Source of the DNA: Litorisediminicola beolgyonensis
GTDB taxonomy: Bacteria; Pseudomonadota; Alphaproteobacteria; Rhodobacterales; Rhodobacteraceae
Length of the DNA: 30,608 nt
Direction: 5' to 3'
Assembly (NCBI RefSeq): GCF_042679605.1
Contig: NZ_JBHTMU010000046.1
Span: 1 to 30,608 of the forward strand
In this document: piece by piece, positions 14,089 to 22,556 of the stretch
How positions within the stretch are numbered: position 1 is the stretch's first letter
Layout of the letters: every line of letters begins with the position of its first letter
The notes under the pieces: generated by a model
What the model saw: only the letters and a program-made list of their open reading frames with translations
What the model was told of the DNA's origin: nothing
The model's database searches: none
Program-made: the position numbers and the translations under genes

Positions 14089-17000
14089 ATGCGCGATTTC
14101 TTTGACGGCCCGGTCGCGGCCGGTCCGAACCCGTCCGACATTGCCCCCGAACCGCAACCGTCGGTCCCCGCGCCCAACCCGTCATCGGACGCCGCGATCG
14201 GCGCGGCGCAGACCGCGCTCGACAAGGTCCTCGATGCCGGGCGCGCGGCGCCGAACCCGTTTCTCGACGACTGGCGCGACGTGCCGCCGCTGTCGCTTCT
14301 GATCGTGCATGAAGAGTGCTGCGCCTGCGGGGCCTGCGGCTACCCCGAAGCGCCCACCTCGGTCGAAGGCGCGGCCACCGCAACGCAGGAGCCGATTCCC
14401 GGCGAGACAACCAACGCCCCGGCAATGCTCGGCGACATGGCGGAGTTCCTGCAGACCGGCTATTGGACCACCGACTACGGCGACGGCACCCGGTCGCATA
14501 ACGTGACCTCCAGCGGCATCGACCCCAACAATGGCGTCCTGCATTACAATCTCTCGGGCTACAGCGCCGATGCCGATGGCCTCACCGCGGACCGCGCCAA
14601 TCTCGTGCGCGAGGTCTTCAAGCTCTACGGCGCGACCTTGGGCATCGAGTTCGTCGAGACGACCTCGACCGACACCAACCTTGTCGACTTCTTCTTCCGC
14701 GACAATGCCAGCGGCGCCTATGCGAGCCACAGCTACTGGAATTCCGGGGCCTGGGGCAGCACGATCACCTATGCGCAGATCAATGTCGCGGAAAGCTGGT
14801 ATGGCGGCCAGTCGGGCTATGACAGCTATACCGTTCAGACCGTCTTCCACGAGATCGGGCACGCGATCGGCCTCGGCCACCAGGGCAGCTACAACGGCAG
14901 CGCCACCTATGGCGTCGACAACGTGTTCGAGAACGACAGCTGGCAGGCATCGATGATGTCCTATTTCAGCCAGACCGAGAACACCGCGATCAATGCCAGC
15001 TACGAGTTCCTGCAGACGCCGATGGCGGTCGACTGGATGGCGCTCGACGATCTTTACGGGCGGCAGGGCTACGGCACCTTCAACGCCTTCACCGAGGACA
15101 CGGTCTGGGGCTTCAACACCACTGTCACCAGCGCGGTCTCGGATATCTGGGCGCAGTGGTCGAGCTACGCCAACCGCACCGCCTCGACCATCGTGGATGG
15201 CGGCGGCATCGATACGCTCGACCTCTCGGGCTACGCCAACAACACGGTGATCAACCTGCGGCCCTCGTCGCGGCTCGATACCGCGCCGTCGCTGTCGGAT
15301 ATCGGCGGGCGGATCGGCAACCTCGCGATTGCCGAGGGCACGGTGATCGAGAACGCCATCGGCGGGGCCGGGTCCGAGCTCTTCTTCGGCAACGATGCCG
15401 ACAACCAGATCGTCGGAAATGGCGGCAACGACACCATGGTCGACAGCGCCGGGTCCGACACCTATTTCGGCGGCGCCGGGACCGATACGGTCAGCTTCGG
15501 CGGAGCCTTCGCCGATTTCACCTATGCCATTGCCGGGGCGTTCCTGCAGGTGATCGACGTCGCGGTCGACCTTGTCGAGATGACGGTCGAATGGCTCGAC
15601 TTCACCGACGGCGCGCGGACCTGGCAGCAGGTCGCCGACAGCATCGGCCCGAACACCGATCCGGTCGCCGTGGACGACAGCGCCACCGTCGCCGAGAGCG
15701 GCACGGTCTCGGGCAACGTCCTGACCAACGACACCGATGCCGATGGCGACACGCTCACCGTGAGCGCGGTGAATTTCGACGCCGGGCTCGTGGGCACGCA
15801 GATCACGCTCTTCTCTGGCGCGCTGCTGACGCTCAATGCCGATGGCAGCTATCTCTACGATCCGAACGGGGCGTTCGACAGCCTGGAAGCGGGGCAGATC
15901 GCTCTCGACGGGTTCGACTATACCGTCTCCGACGGCCGTGGCGGCACCTCCGAGACCTCGGTCTCGATCACCGTGACGGGCGAGACCCCGCCGCCGCCCA
16001 ATGGCGTGCCGGTGGCCGTCGACGATGTCGCCAGCGTGACCGAGGACGTGGTCCTGACCGGGCTTGCGGTCCTGGCCAATGACAGCGACCCCGATGGCGA
16101 TCCGCTCGACGTGGCGGCGATCAATGGCCAGGCGATTGTCGCCGGGCAGAGCGTGACGCTGGCCTCGGGCGCGCGGGTGACGCTCAACGCGGACGGCACG
16201 CTCGACTACGACCAGAACGGCGCGTTCGACGCTCTGAACATCGGCGAGACCGGGCAGGAGGTCTTCACCTATACGCTCACCGACGGCACCGACACCGATC
16301 TGGGCACGGTCACCATCGATATCGCGGGCGCCTATGACAACACCGCCCCCGTCGCCAATGACGATGCCTACACCGTGGCCGAGAACGGCGTCGTCGGCGG
16401 CAGCGTGATCGGCAACGATGCCGACGCCGATGGCGACGTGCTGTTCGTAACCTCGGTCAACGGCACGAGCTTCGGCACGTCGGGCAGCTTCACGCTGGCC
16501 TCGGGCGCGCGTCTGACGATCAGCAATAGCGGGCTCTTCGATTACGACCCGAACGGCGCCTTCGACGGTCTCGAGACCGGCCAGACCGCGACCGACAGCT
16601 TCACCTACGCGGTGACGGACGGAAATGGCGGGACCGACAGCGCGACCGTGACGATCACCATCGACGGCATCTCGCCGCAGGTGACGACGACGCCCCAGCT
16701 CTTCGATTTCGAGAGCGCGGCGCTCGGCGCCTATACCGGCGAGGCCGGGCTTGACGCGACGGGCATCACGGTGGCCGCGGGCAACGTGCTGGGCGGCAGC
16801 CGCTACGGCGAGAGCTCGGGCCTGAGCTTTACCGCCACGGGCGAGGATTTCGACATCGACGGGTTCACCGCGACGGCGACCTCGGGCCGGGTGCAGCTCA
16901 GGATCGAGGCGCTTGATGACGGCGTGTCGGTCGGCAGCGCCACGGTCAACCTGCGCGCCAACCGGGTCACCGATGTCAGCTTCGATGCGACGTTCGACAG

Positions 17001-17808
17001 CATCGATTCCTTCGTGATCACCTCGAACGGCGCCTTCTACCTTGACGACATCGCGGCGGTGACGCGGACGCTGGTCGATCCGGGCGGCAACCAGCTGCCG
17101 GTCGCCACTGCCGACGCCGCATCCGTGGGCGAGGCGGGCAGCGTCAGCTTCAACCTCCTGGCCAATGACAGCGATCCGGACGGCGATCCCTTGAGCGTGA
17201 CCTCGGTCGCGGGCAGCGCCAGCGGTCCGGTGACGCTGGCCTCGGGCGCGGTGGTGAGTTTCGCCGCGGACGGCAACGTGACCTATGACACGAACGGCCA
17301 GTTCGACGGGCTCTATGACGGCGAGACCGCGGTCGACAGCTTCGCCTACGAGATCTCGGACGGGCAGGGGGGTGTCGCCACCGCCCTGGTCGAGGTCACC
17401 GTGACCGGCAGCGGCACGCCGCCCCCGGCGCCGACCACGACAACGGTCACCTTCGAGAGCGGAACCCTCGAGCAGGACGGCTTCGTCTTCGCGGGGGCCC
17501 GCAACGTGGCGCAGGCCGGGGACCGGGTGGCGGAAAGCCTGGCCGACACGATCAGTTTCGACCGGAGCGATGACGGGCTCTTCGATCTCGACCGCGCGAC
17601 CTTCCTGGCGCTCGGCGGCAAGAACGTGACGCTGGAGGCCAGCGCCTTCGACATCACCGGCGCGCTGATCGGGACCGAGAGCATCCGCATCCGCGACAAC
17701 CGCGACACCACCTACGATTTCTCGGACGCGCTTTTCGGCGAAGCCGACACGGTGAGCTTCACCGCGTCGGGCGGCTTCCAGGTCGACGATCTGGTGCTGA
17801 ACTACTGA
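14089..17808 (+). CDS. Secreted serralysin-like metalloprotease with cadherin-like repeats
   Basis: The 1239-residue protein has no Sec signal, typical of type I secreted RTX proteins. A zinc site HEIGHAIGLGH (254-264) and Met-turn SMMSYF (288-293) identify an M10-type metzincin. An M10 C-terminal beta-roll region follows (about 350-500), with GGAGSELFFGND, GNGGNDTMVDSAGSD and FGGAGTDTVSF calcium-binding repeats. Four cadherin-like modules start near 522, 640, 751 and 1001, each with a DxDxDGDxL calcium motif. Two related FES-type beta modules occupy about 864-1000 and 1117-1239. Unusually, the N-terminal propeptide-like region has a cysteine cluster (Cys77, 78, 80 and 83, ECCACGACGYP). ATG 14089 is chosen because AGGAGA precedes it; an in-frame GTG at 14041 is the alternative. 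No type I secretion genes are in the window. It ends at a strong terminator. Confidence 0.92.
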   Translation: MRDFFDGPVAAGPNPSDIAPEPQPSVPAPNPSSDAAIGAAQTALDKVLDAGRAAPNPFLDDWRDVPPLSLLIVHEECCACGACGYPEAPTSVEGAATATQEPIPGETTNAPAMLGDMAEFLQTGYWTTDYGDGTRSHNVTSSGIDPNNGVLHYNLSGYSADADGLTADRANLVREVFKLYGATLGIEFVETTSTDTNLVDFFFRDNASGAYASHSYWNSGAWGSTITYAQINVAESWYGGQSGYDSYTVQTVFHEIGHAIGLGHQGSYNGSATYGVDNVFENDSWQASMMSYFSQTENTAINASYEFLQTPMAVDWMALDDLYGRQGYGTFNAFTEDTVWGFNTTVTSAVSDIWAQWSSYANRTASTIVDGGGIDTLDLSGYANNTVINLRPSSRLDTAPSLSDIGGRIGNLAIAEGTVIENAIGGAGSELFFGNDADNQIVGNGGNDTMVDSAGSDTYFGGAGTDTVSFGGAFADFTYAIAGAFLQVIDVAVDLVEMTVEWLDFTDGARTWQQVADSIGPNTDPVAVDDSATVAESGTVSGNVLTNDTDADGDTLTVSAVNFDAGLVGTQITLFSGALLTLNADGSYLYDPNGAFDSLEAGQIALDGFDYTVSDGRGGTSETSVSITVTGETPPPPNGVPVAVDDVASVTEDVVLTGLAVLANDSDPDGDPLDVAAINGQAIVAGQSVTLASGARVTLNADGTLDYDQNGAFDALNIGETGQEVFTYTLTDGTDTDLGTVTIDIAGAYDNTAPVANDDAYTVAENGVVGGSVIGNDADADGDVLFVTSVNGTSFGTSGSFTLASGARLTISNSGLFDYDPNGAFDGLETGQTATDSFTYAVTDGNGGTDSATVTITIDGISPQVTTTPQLFDFESAALGAYTGEAGLDATGITVAAGNVLGGSRYGESSGLSFTATGEDFDIDGFTATATSGRVQLRIEALDDGVSVGSATVNLRANRVTDVSFDATFDSIDSFVITSNGAFYLDDIAAVTRTLVDPGGNQLPVATADAASVGEAGSVSFNLLANDSDPDGDPLSVTSVAGSASGPVTLASGAVVSFAADGNVTYDTNGQFDGLYDGETAVDSFAYEISDGQGGVATALVEVTVTGSGTPPPAPTTTTVTFESGTLEQDGFVFAGARNVAQAGDRVAESLADTISFDRSDDGLFDLDRATFLALGGKNVTLEASAFDITGALIGTESIRIRDNRDTTYDFSDALFGEADTVSFTASGGFQVDDLVLNY

Positions 17809-17827
17809 AGCCTCGCGTGACATGAAA

Positions 17828-17868
17828 AAAGGGTGGGCCCGGGGTTCCGGGTCCACCCTTTGTCTTTT
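17828..17868. terminator. Bidirectional rho-independent terminator
   Basis: A 15-bp stem (17828-17842 with 17847-17861; AAAGGGTGGGCCCGG pairing with CCGGGTCCACCCTTT, one G-U) has a 4-base loop GGTT and is followed by TGTCTTTT. On the other strand it is followed by TTTTTT. It lies 20 bases after the protease stop and would also end transcripts of the leftward cysteine synthase. Confidence 0.88.
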
Positions 17869-17903
17869 GCTCCGGTCGTCGCGAGGTTTGGAGAGACGGG
17901 AGG

Positions 17904-17962
17904 TCGGCCGGTCCGGCCGAACGAGAGGCGCTGCCTCTCGTGCTCTCCGGGATATTTCCGGA
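17904..17962. repeat. Cluster of three hairpins, possible extragenic palindromic element
   Basis: Three dyads follow one another: TCGGCCGG-T-CCGGCCGA (17904-17920), CGAGAGGC-GCT-GCCTCTCG (17922-17940) and TCCGG-GATATTT-CCGGA (17946-17962). The order of a GC hairpin, then GGGATATTTCCGGACAGATG, looks to me like an intergenic element common in Rhodobacteraceae genomes. That comparison is from memory and unchecked. It lies between convergent genes. Confidence 0.6.
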
Positions 17963-18021
17963 CAGATGAGAGCCAGGGGCGGGGCGCGTCGGCGGCGGCC
18001 GCGCGCCCTTGTGGTTCCGTC

Positions 18022-19101
18022 TCAGCCCATCTGGTAGCCGGGCGTCGATTGCGAGATGCCCTGTTCTTCCTCGGTCATGTCCTCGGGGATCGCCTCGAAG
18101 AGCGGGGTGGTCATGTAGCGCTCGCCGGTATCGGGCAGCATCGCGAGGATGACCGAGCCGGGCGCGGCGGTCTTGGCGACCTCCATCGCCACGGCGACGG
18201 TGGAGCCGCCGGAGACGCCGGTCAGGATGCCTTCCTCGGCGGCGAGGCGGCGCGCCCAGGCCATGCCGTCGGGACCGGCGACGGGGATGAGCTGGTCGTA
18301 GAGGCTCTTGTCGACGGCTTCCTGCAGCACGTTCGGGATGAAATCCGGGGTCCAGCCCTGGATCGGGTGCGGTTCGAAGGCCGGGTGCGAGGCGGCGGGC
18401 GCGCCGTCGTCGGTGCGTTCCTGCGGGGTGCCGGATCCGAGGAGCTGGGCGTTGGCGGGCTCGGAGAGCACGATCTTGACCTCGGGCCGCTCGCGGCGAA
18501 GCACGCGGCCGATGCCGGTCACGGTGCCGCCGGTGCCGTAGCCCGTGACGACGTAGTCGAGCTGCTGACCGTCGAAATCGGCGACGATCTCGGGGCCGGT
18601 GGTCCGTTCGTGGATATCGGCATTCGCGGCGGTCTCAAACTGCCGGGCGAGGAACCAGCCATGCTCCTCGGCAAGCTCGACCGCCTTGCGATACATGCCG
18701 AAGCCTTTCTCGGCGCGGGGCGTCAGGATCACCTTGGCGCCGAGCATCCGCATCAGCCGCCGCCGCTCGATCGAGAAGCTGTCGGCCATTGTCACGACGA
18801 GGGGATAGCCGCGCGCGGCGCAGACCATCGCGAGGCCGATGCCGGTATTGCCCGAGGTCGCCTCGACCACGGTCTGGCCGGGCCGGAGCGAGCCGTCGCG
18901 TTCGGCGGTCTCGATGATCGAGAGCGCGAGGCGGTCCTTGACCGAGGCGGCGGGGTTGAAGAACTCGGCCTTCACATAGACCGTCACGCCCTCGGGCGCG
19001 ATGCGGTTGAGCCGGATCACCGGCGTGTTGCCGACGGTCTCGACGACGTCGTTATAGAGGCGGCCGCGGCCTTCGGTGCGGAAAGGGGTGTCTTGGGACA
19101 T
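18022..19101 (-). CDS. cysK: Cysteine synthase A (O-acetylserine sulfhydrylase)
   Basis: This pyridoxal-phosphate enzyme makes L-cysteine from O-acetylserine and sulfide. The 359-residue protein shows GNTPVIRLNRI, the PLP lysine in NPAASVKDRLA (Lys55), the TSGNTG loop binding the substrate carboxylate (82-87), the phosphate-cradle GYGTGGTVTG (187-196) and GVSGGSTVAVAM near the end. It is longer than classic CysK (about 310-325), with an insert around LLGSGTPQERTDDGAPAASH before the QGW motif (residues about 213-245) and a Glu-rich C-terminus. Related CBS-like or thiosulfate-using (CysM) enzymes are alternatives. ATG 19101 is preceded by GAGGAG. It is monocistronic, between convergent and divergent neighbours. 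Confidence 0.93.
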   Translation of the reverse strand: MSQDTPFRTEGRGRLYNDVVETVGNTPVIRLNRIAPEGVTVYVKAEFFNPAASVKDRLALSIIETAERDGSLRPGQTVVEATSGNTGIGLAMVCAARGYPLVVTMADSFSIERRRLMRMLGAKVILTPRAEKGFGMYRKAVELAEEHGWFLARQFETAANADIHERTTGPEIVADFDGQQLDYVVTGYGTGGTVTGIGRVLRRERPEVKIVLSEPANAQLLGSGTPQERTDDGAPAASHPAFEPHPIQGWTPDFIPNVLQEAVDKSLYDQLIPVAGPDGMAWARRLAAEEGILTGVSGGSTVAVAMEVAKTAAPGSVILAMLPDTGERYMTTPLFEAIPEDMTEEEQGISQSTPGYQMG

Positions 19102-19292
19102 GGGGGAGGCGCTCCTCGGCGGCTGAGAGAAATGCCGTCATCATGCCTGCCGGAGGCGCCGCTGGCTACCGGGTTCGCGGGGCCGGGGCGGGCCCGCGCC
19201 GCCGGAAAACCCCGGTTGCGCCCAGAAATCTCCTCATTTCTCAACCTAAGGTAAATGGACTGCCTCTTTCACCGCTGTCCGAAAGATTGCTC

Positions 19293-20252
19293 ATGCGTGT
19301 CCTTGCCGTCGATGACGACCTGATCTCACTCGATCTCGTCCGCTATGCCCTGAGCGGCATCAGCGAGGTCGAGCTCGTGGTCCGCCGCTCCGCCGAGGCG
19401 GCGCTGCTGTTTCTCGACGAGACCGAGGATCCGTTCGACTGCTTCCTTCTCGACATCAACATGGGCGGGATGAACGGGGTCGAGCTTTGCCGCACGATCC
19501 GCTCCTATCCCGAGCACGAGACGACGCCGATCATCATGATGACCCGGCTCGATCACCGGCTCTATGTCGAGCGGGCGCTCAAGGCGGGGGCCGACGACTA
19601 CTTGGTCAAGCCGCTCGATACCGAGGATCTCGCGATCCGGGTGCGCTCGATCCTGGGGCTCGGCGTGCCCGCGGGGGAGGACGACGACGATGAGCCCGAG
19701 ACGCGCGGCGCTCCCGAGGCACCGGGCGTGCCGACCGAGTATTTCGAGCTTAACGAGATCGACAACGCCACCGGCTACCACGATCTCCTGGCCTCGCTGA
19801 AGGCGATGCCGATCTTCACGCCCTTGGGCTTCTGCTCGCTCCGGATCGTCAATATCGACGAGCTGGCCGAGACGCTGGGCGTGTTCGAGTTTCGCCGCAC
19901 CATCACCGCCGTCGCCCGCGTGCTGTCGCTGGCGCTGAACGAGCAGGACGTGGTGATGGCCTATGCCGGCAATGGCGAGATCGATTTCGTGGTGAAGGGG
20001 CGCGACCGGATCGCGCCGGATTCGCTGGCCGACACCGTCAACGACTGGTTCGCCGAGCTGAAGCTGCCGGGGCAGGTGGCCCCGCGGGTGGTGGTGGCGG
20101 GCGACAGCTGCGCGAGCTACCCGTCGCGCTCGCACCGGATGCTCCGGGTGCGACAGACCGCGTTCCTCGCGGCCAGCAAGGCGGCCGAGGCCAAGCGCCG
20201 CGAGCGGCTCGAGGCCTATGGCGTGGCGCCGGTCGACGAGCGGGTCGGCTGA
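19293..20252 (+). CDS. Response regulator with receiver domain and degenerate GGDEF output domain
   Basis: The 319-residue protein starts with a complete receiver domain (1-120): acidic pocket VDDD (Asp7-Asp9), phospho-acceptor Asp54 in LLDINMGGMNG, Thr84 in IIMMTR and Lys106 in DYLVKPLD. After an acidic linker (EDDDDEPETRGAPEAPG), residues about 150-310 follow the GGDEF layout: ATGYHDLLASL, SLRIVNIDELAETLG and AVARVLSLALNEQDVVMAYA. The signature itself is GNGEI (226-230) instead of GGDEF, and the metal-binding residues are lost. Diguanylate cyclase activity is therefore unlikely; it may bind c-di-GMP/GTP or act through protein contact. ATG 19293 is the start directly before the receiver. It is convergent with luxI (10-base gap) and close to a histidine kinase, its likely partner. 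Confidence 0.87.
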   Translation: MRVLAVDDDLISLDLVRYALSGISEVELVVRRSAEAALLFLDETEDPFDCFLLDINMGGMNGVELCRTIRSYPEHETTPIIMMTRLDHRLYVERALKAGADDYLVKPLDTEDLAIRVRSILGLGVPAGEDDDDEPETRGAPEAPGVPTEYFELNEIDNATGYHDLLASLKAMPIFTPLGFCSLRIVNIDELAETLGVFEFRRTITAVARVLSLALNEQDVVMAYAGNGEIDFVVKGRDRIAPDSLADTVNDWFAELKLPGQVAPRVVVAGDSCASYPSRSHRMLRVRQTAFLAASKAAEAKRRERLEAYGVAPVDERVG

Positions 20253-20262
20253 GGTCGGGGGC

Positions 20263-21000
20263 CTAGTGCGGACCTGTGCCGCCCTGGCCATGACCGCCGA
20301 CCGGGAAGACCGCCGCCTGGATGCGGTCGCCGGCGATCTCGAGCTTGGGTCCGAGCGGCAGCGCATGCATCCCGAGCTTCGACAGCCATCTCTTGAAGAT
20401 CGCGGGCACGATGCCGATCACATGGGTCGCGCCTTCGGCGCTCGCCGCCACGGACAGCGCCGTCATCAGCCGCGTCTGAACCAGCATGCGGTGCTCGGCA
20501 TCCACCTCGGGCGAGACGAAGAGCCGCGTCGCCTCCCAGATATGGGGCGCGACGGGCGCGGGCTCGTAGAGGATGTAGTCGGGGATGTCCTCGATCAGGC
20601 CAAGCTGGGCGTCGCGCAGCATGTAGGAATAGGCCCCGCAGCGCGCGGTGGTCGGCAGGATGCGGATGCCCGCGAGAATCTCGCCGTATTCGTGCACGAC
20701 GATGCTGCGGCTCTGCGGCGTGTCGTACTGGTCGAACTCAAGATCACGCTCGGTCGGCAAGTCCCAGCCCTTGGAATCGATGAAGATGCGCTTGCGCAGG
20801 CGCATCATCTCGACCTGCATCTCGCCGGTCTGGTGCTGGGTATGGATCGACAGGACGGTCGCGCGCAGACGCGACGCGCCCGGCAGCGACAGCACGTTGG
20901 ACGCGCTCGCCGCCTTCGGGTCCGAAGGACGCAGGTCCTCGGCCGGAATAGGGGACAGAACTGGAAAGTCCGCCCGCCCCTTACGATAGGGAAAGGTCAT
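20263..21000 (-). CDS. luxI: Acyl-homoserine-lactone synthase (LuxI family)
   Basis: LuxI enzymes make N-acyl-homoserine lactone signals from S-adenosylmethionine and acyl-ACP/CoA. All eight residues conserved in the family can be placed: Arg69 and Phe73 (LRKRIF), Trp79 (KGWDLP), Asp90 and Asp93 (EFDQYD), Arg113 (GIRILPTT), Glu156 and Arg159 (IWEATR), with the expected spacing in most intervals. The 245-residue protein has an N-terminal extension of about 45 residues before the core, longer than classical LuxI. I chose ATG 21000; a TTG at 21069 would lengthen it but lacks a ribosome binding site. No luxR gene is in the window. It is flanked by a response regulator (convergent) and a histidine kinase (divergent), so expression may depend on phosphorelay rather than LuxR. 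Confidence 0.9.
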   Translation of the reverse strand: MTFPYRKGRADFPVLSPIPAEDLRPSDPKAASASNVLSLPGASRLRATVLSIHTQHQTGEMQVEMMRLRKRIFIDSKGWDLPTERDLEFDQYDTPQSRSIVVHEYGEILAGIRILPTTARCGAYSYMLRDAQLGLIEDIPDYILYEPAPVAPHIWEATRLFVSPEVDAEHRMLVQTRLMTALSVAASAEGATHVIGIVPAIFKRWLSKLGMHALPLGPKLEIAGDRIQAAVFPVGGHGQGGTGPH

Positions 21001-21152
21001 CGTGTCGCCCGGATGTACTGTGTCTGCCTCAAGAAGCGATTGTTTTCTTTTGACCTTATTTCGCCACAACTTTGCGATGATTGGAAGTTACATCTTTCAG
21101 GTGTGACTTATTTGCGCGGACCGAGGGAATCGCGCGACAGGGGTTAACTGGA
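21001..21152. promoter_or_regulatory. Divergent luxI / histidine kinase promoter region
   Basis: The 152 bases are clearly more A/T-rich than the neighbouring genes (CGATTGTTTTCTTTTGACCT and TTGCGATGATTGGAAGTTAC). An interrupted dyad AACTT-N12-AAGTT lies near its middle (about 21068-21089). It could be a 22-bp lux-box-like or other operator, but symmetry is only five bases per arm. The kinase ribosome binding site ACAGGGG lies at 21138-21144. Exact promoters are not assigned. Confidence 0.5.
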
Positions 21153-22544
21153 ATGAAACCAACCGAGAGATCCGCAGATATCGCCGTTGACCGGCGCAGA
21201 CTGCGCGATTACGCGAAGCTGGGGCACCGGCTGTTCGCGCAACGGGTGTTTCTGTATTCCTTCGCGATCTTTCTCGCGGGCTTCTACTACAACTGGGTCG
21301 TCGCGGCGGCGTTCTACGCGCTTGTCTGGATGTCCGAGCTGGTCGACGCCATCGTCTATCGCCGCATCCTGAAGGTCACGACCTGGACGTCCGAGATCGT
21401 CGCTGCCCGGCGGCGCGAGGTGTTCGTGATTACCGGGCTGAGCGCGATCATCGTGTCGGGCTTCTCGGTCTCCATCGCGGTGCAGCAGGGTTACGAGGAC
21501 GGCCATTTCCTGGCGCTCTTCCTCCTGGTGTCGGCCTCGATCTTCGCGGCGATCAACAACCACCATTTCCGCGAGGTGATCTGGATCCGCGTGTCGATCT
21601 ATTTCGCCGCGATCTTCTTCATCCCCGCCCGCGACGTCTGGGAGTCCCGCGCGCCGATCACCTCGGAGATCTGGCTGCACTTCTTCACGGTGCTGTTCGT
21701 GCTGGGCTTCCTGGTCGAATGCTCGCGAAGTTTCCTGGCGGGCTACAACGACTATCTCAAGAACCGCCGCGCGCTCGAGGAAGAGCATGAGCGGACGAAG
21801 GCGGCCTATGTCGCCAAGACCCGGTTTCTCGCCACGGTCAGCCACGAGCTGCGCACGCCCCTGACCTCGATCCGGGCGTCGTTGGACATGATCAGTTCCG
21901 GCATGCTGGGCAAGGTGCCCGAGACCGCCGAGAGGCCGCTCGAGATCGCGACCCGCAACGCCCACCGGCTGACCGAGCTGGTGGACGATCTTCTGTTCCT
22001 GCAGAAGGCCGAGTCGGGAACCTACGAATACCAGTTCGAGACCCAGAGCCTGCGCGGCTTCCTCTGCGAGATCGTCGAGCGGTTCACGCCCTATGCCCAG
22101 ACCCACGGCGCGACCCTGACCGCGCTTCTCCCGCATGAGGACATCTATGCCCGGTTCGACCGCAAGCGGCTCGATCAGGTGATGACGAATATCCTGTCGA
22201 ACGCGGCGAAATTCTCAAAGCCCAAGGGCGACGGGCAGGTGTCGATCGCGCTGACGCGCTCGGGCAAATACGTCCGGATCTCGATCGAGGATAACGGTAT
22301 CGGCATTCCCGAGGCCGAGCGGGGCCGGATCTTCGAGGAGTTCCAGCAGATCGACAACGCCTCGACGCGGCAGTTCGACGGCACCGGGCTCGGGCTTAGC
22401 ATCTCGAAGAAGATCGTCGATGCCCATGACGGGCGCATCGATTTCGAAAGCGAGCCGGGCGTCGGCACCATCTTCCATGTCGAGCTTCTGGAAGAGGACG
22501 AGCCCATCGGCGCAAGCGAAGAGGTCGCCGCCAGCGCGGCCTGA
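21153..22544 (+). CDS. Membrane histidine kinase with about six-TM sensor domain
   Basis: The 463-residue kinase has an N-terminal membrane domain with about six hydrophobic segments (31-48, 49-66, 91-110, 119-137, 145-160 and 174-190) and almost no periplasmic loop. This is the type of architecture seen in sensors of membrane-soluble or small signals (CqsS/LuxN-like layouts). A short coiled linker (YLKNRRALEEEHERTKAAYV) leads to HisKA with His231 in FLATVSHELRTPLTS, then HATPase with N box NILSNAAKFS (346-355), G1 DNGIGIP (380-386), F box FEEFQQ and G2 GTGLGLSI (410-417). ATG 21153 follows ACAGGGG; an upstream in-frame ATG at 21081 is less likely. It is divergent from luxI and near a response regulator without another kinase in the window, so pairing with it is a good inference. 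Confidence 0.92.
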   Translation: MKPTERSADIAVDRRRLRDYAKLGHRLFAQRVFLYSFAIFLAGFYYNWVVAAAFYALVWMSELVDAIVYRRILKVTTWTSEIVAARRREVFVITGLSAIIVSGFSVSIAVQQGYEDGHFLALFLLVSASIFAAINNHHFREVIWIRVSIYFAAIFFIPARDVWESRAPITSEIWLHFFTVLFVLGFLVECSRSFLAGYNDYLKNRRALEEEHERTKAAYVAKTRFLATVSHELRTPLTSIRASLDMISSGMLGKVPETAERPLEIATRNAHRLTELVDDLLFLQKAESGTYEYQFETQSLRGFLCEIVERFTPYAQTHGATLTALLPHEDIYARFDRKRLDQVMTNILSNAAKFSKPKGDGQVSIALTRSGKYVRISIEDNGIGIPEAERGRIFEEFQQIDNASTRQFDGTGLGLSISKKIVDAHDGRIDFESEPGVGTIFHVELLEEDEPIGASEEVAASAA

Positions 22545-22556
22545 CCGCCGGAGCGC

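Noticed and set aside
15652..17400. A CRISPR-like or tandem DNA repeat array inside the protease
   Set aside because: Repeats are about 330-350 bases, degenerate and in frame; they encode protein modules.
14182..17856. A 1224-residue open frame antisense to the protease
   Set aside because: It mirrors the protease codon pattern (GC-rich third positions in the opposite frame) and has no family signature; it is a shadow of a strongly supported gene.
21001..21069. Longer luxI start at TTG 21069
   Set aside because: A rare start without a ribosome binding site; the extra 23 residues have no similarity to the family.
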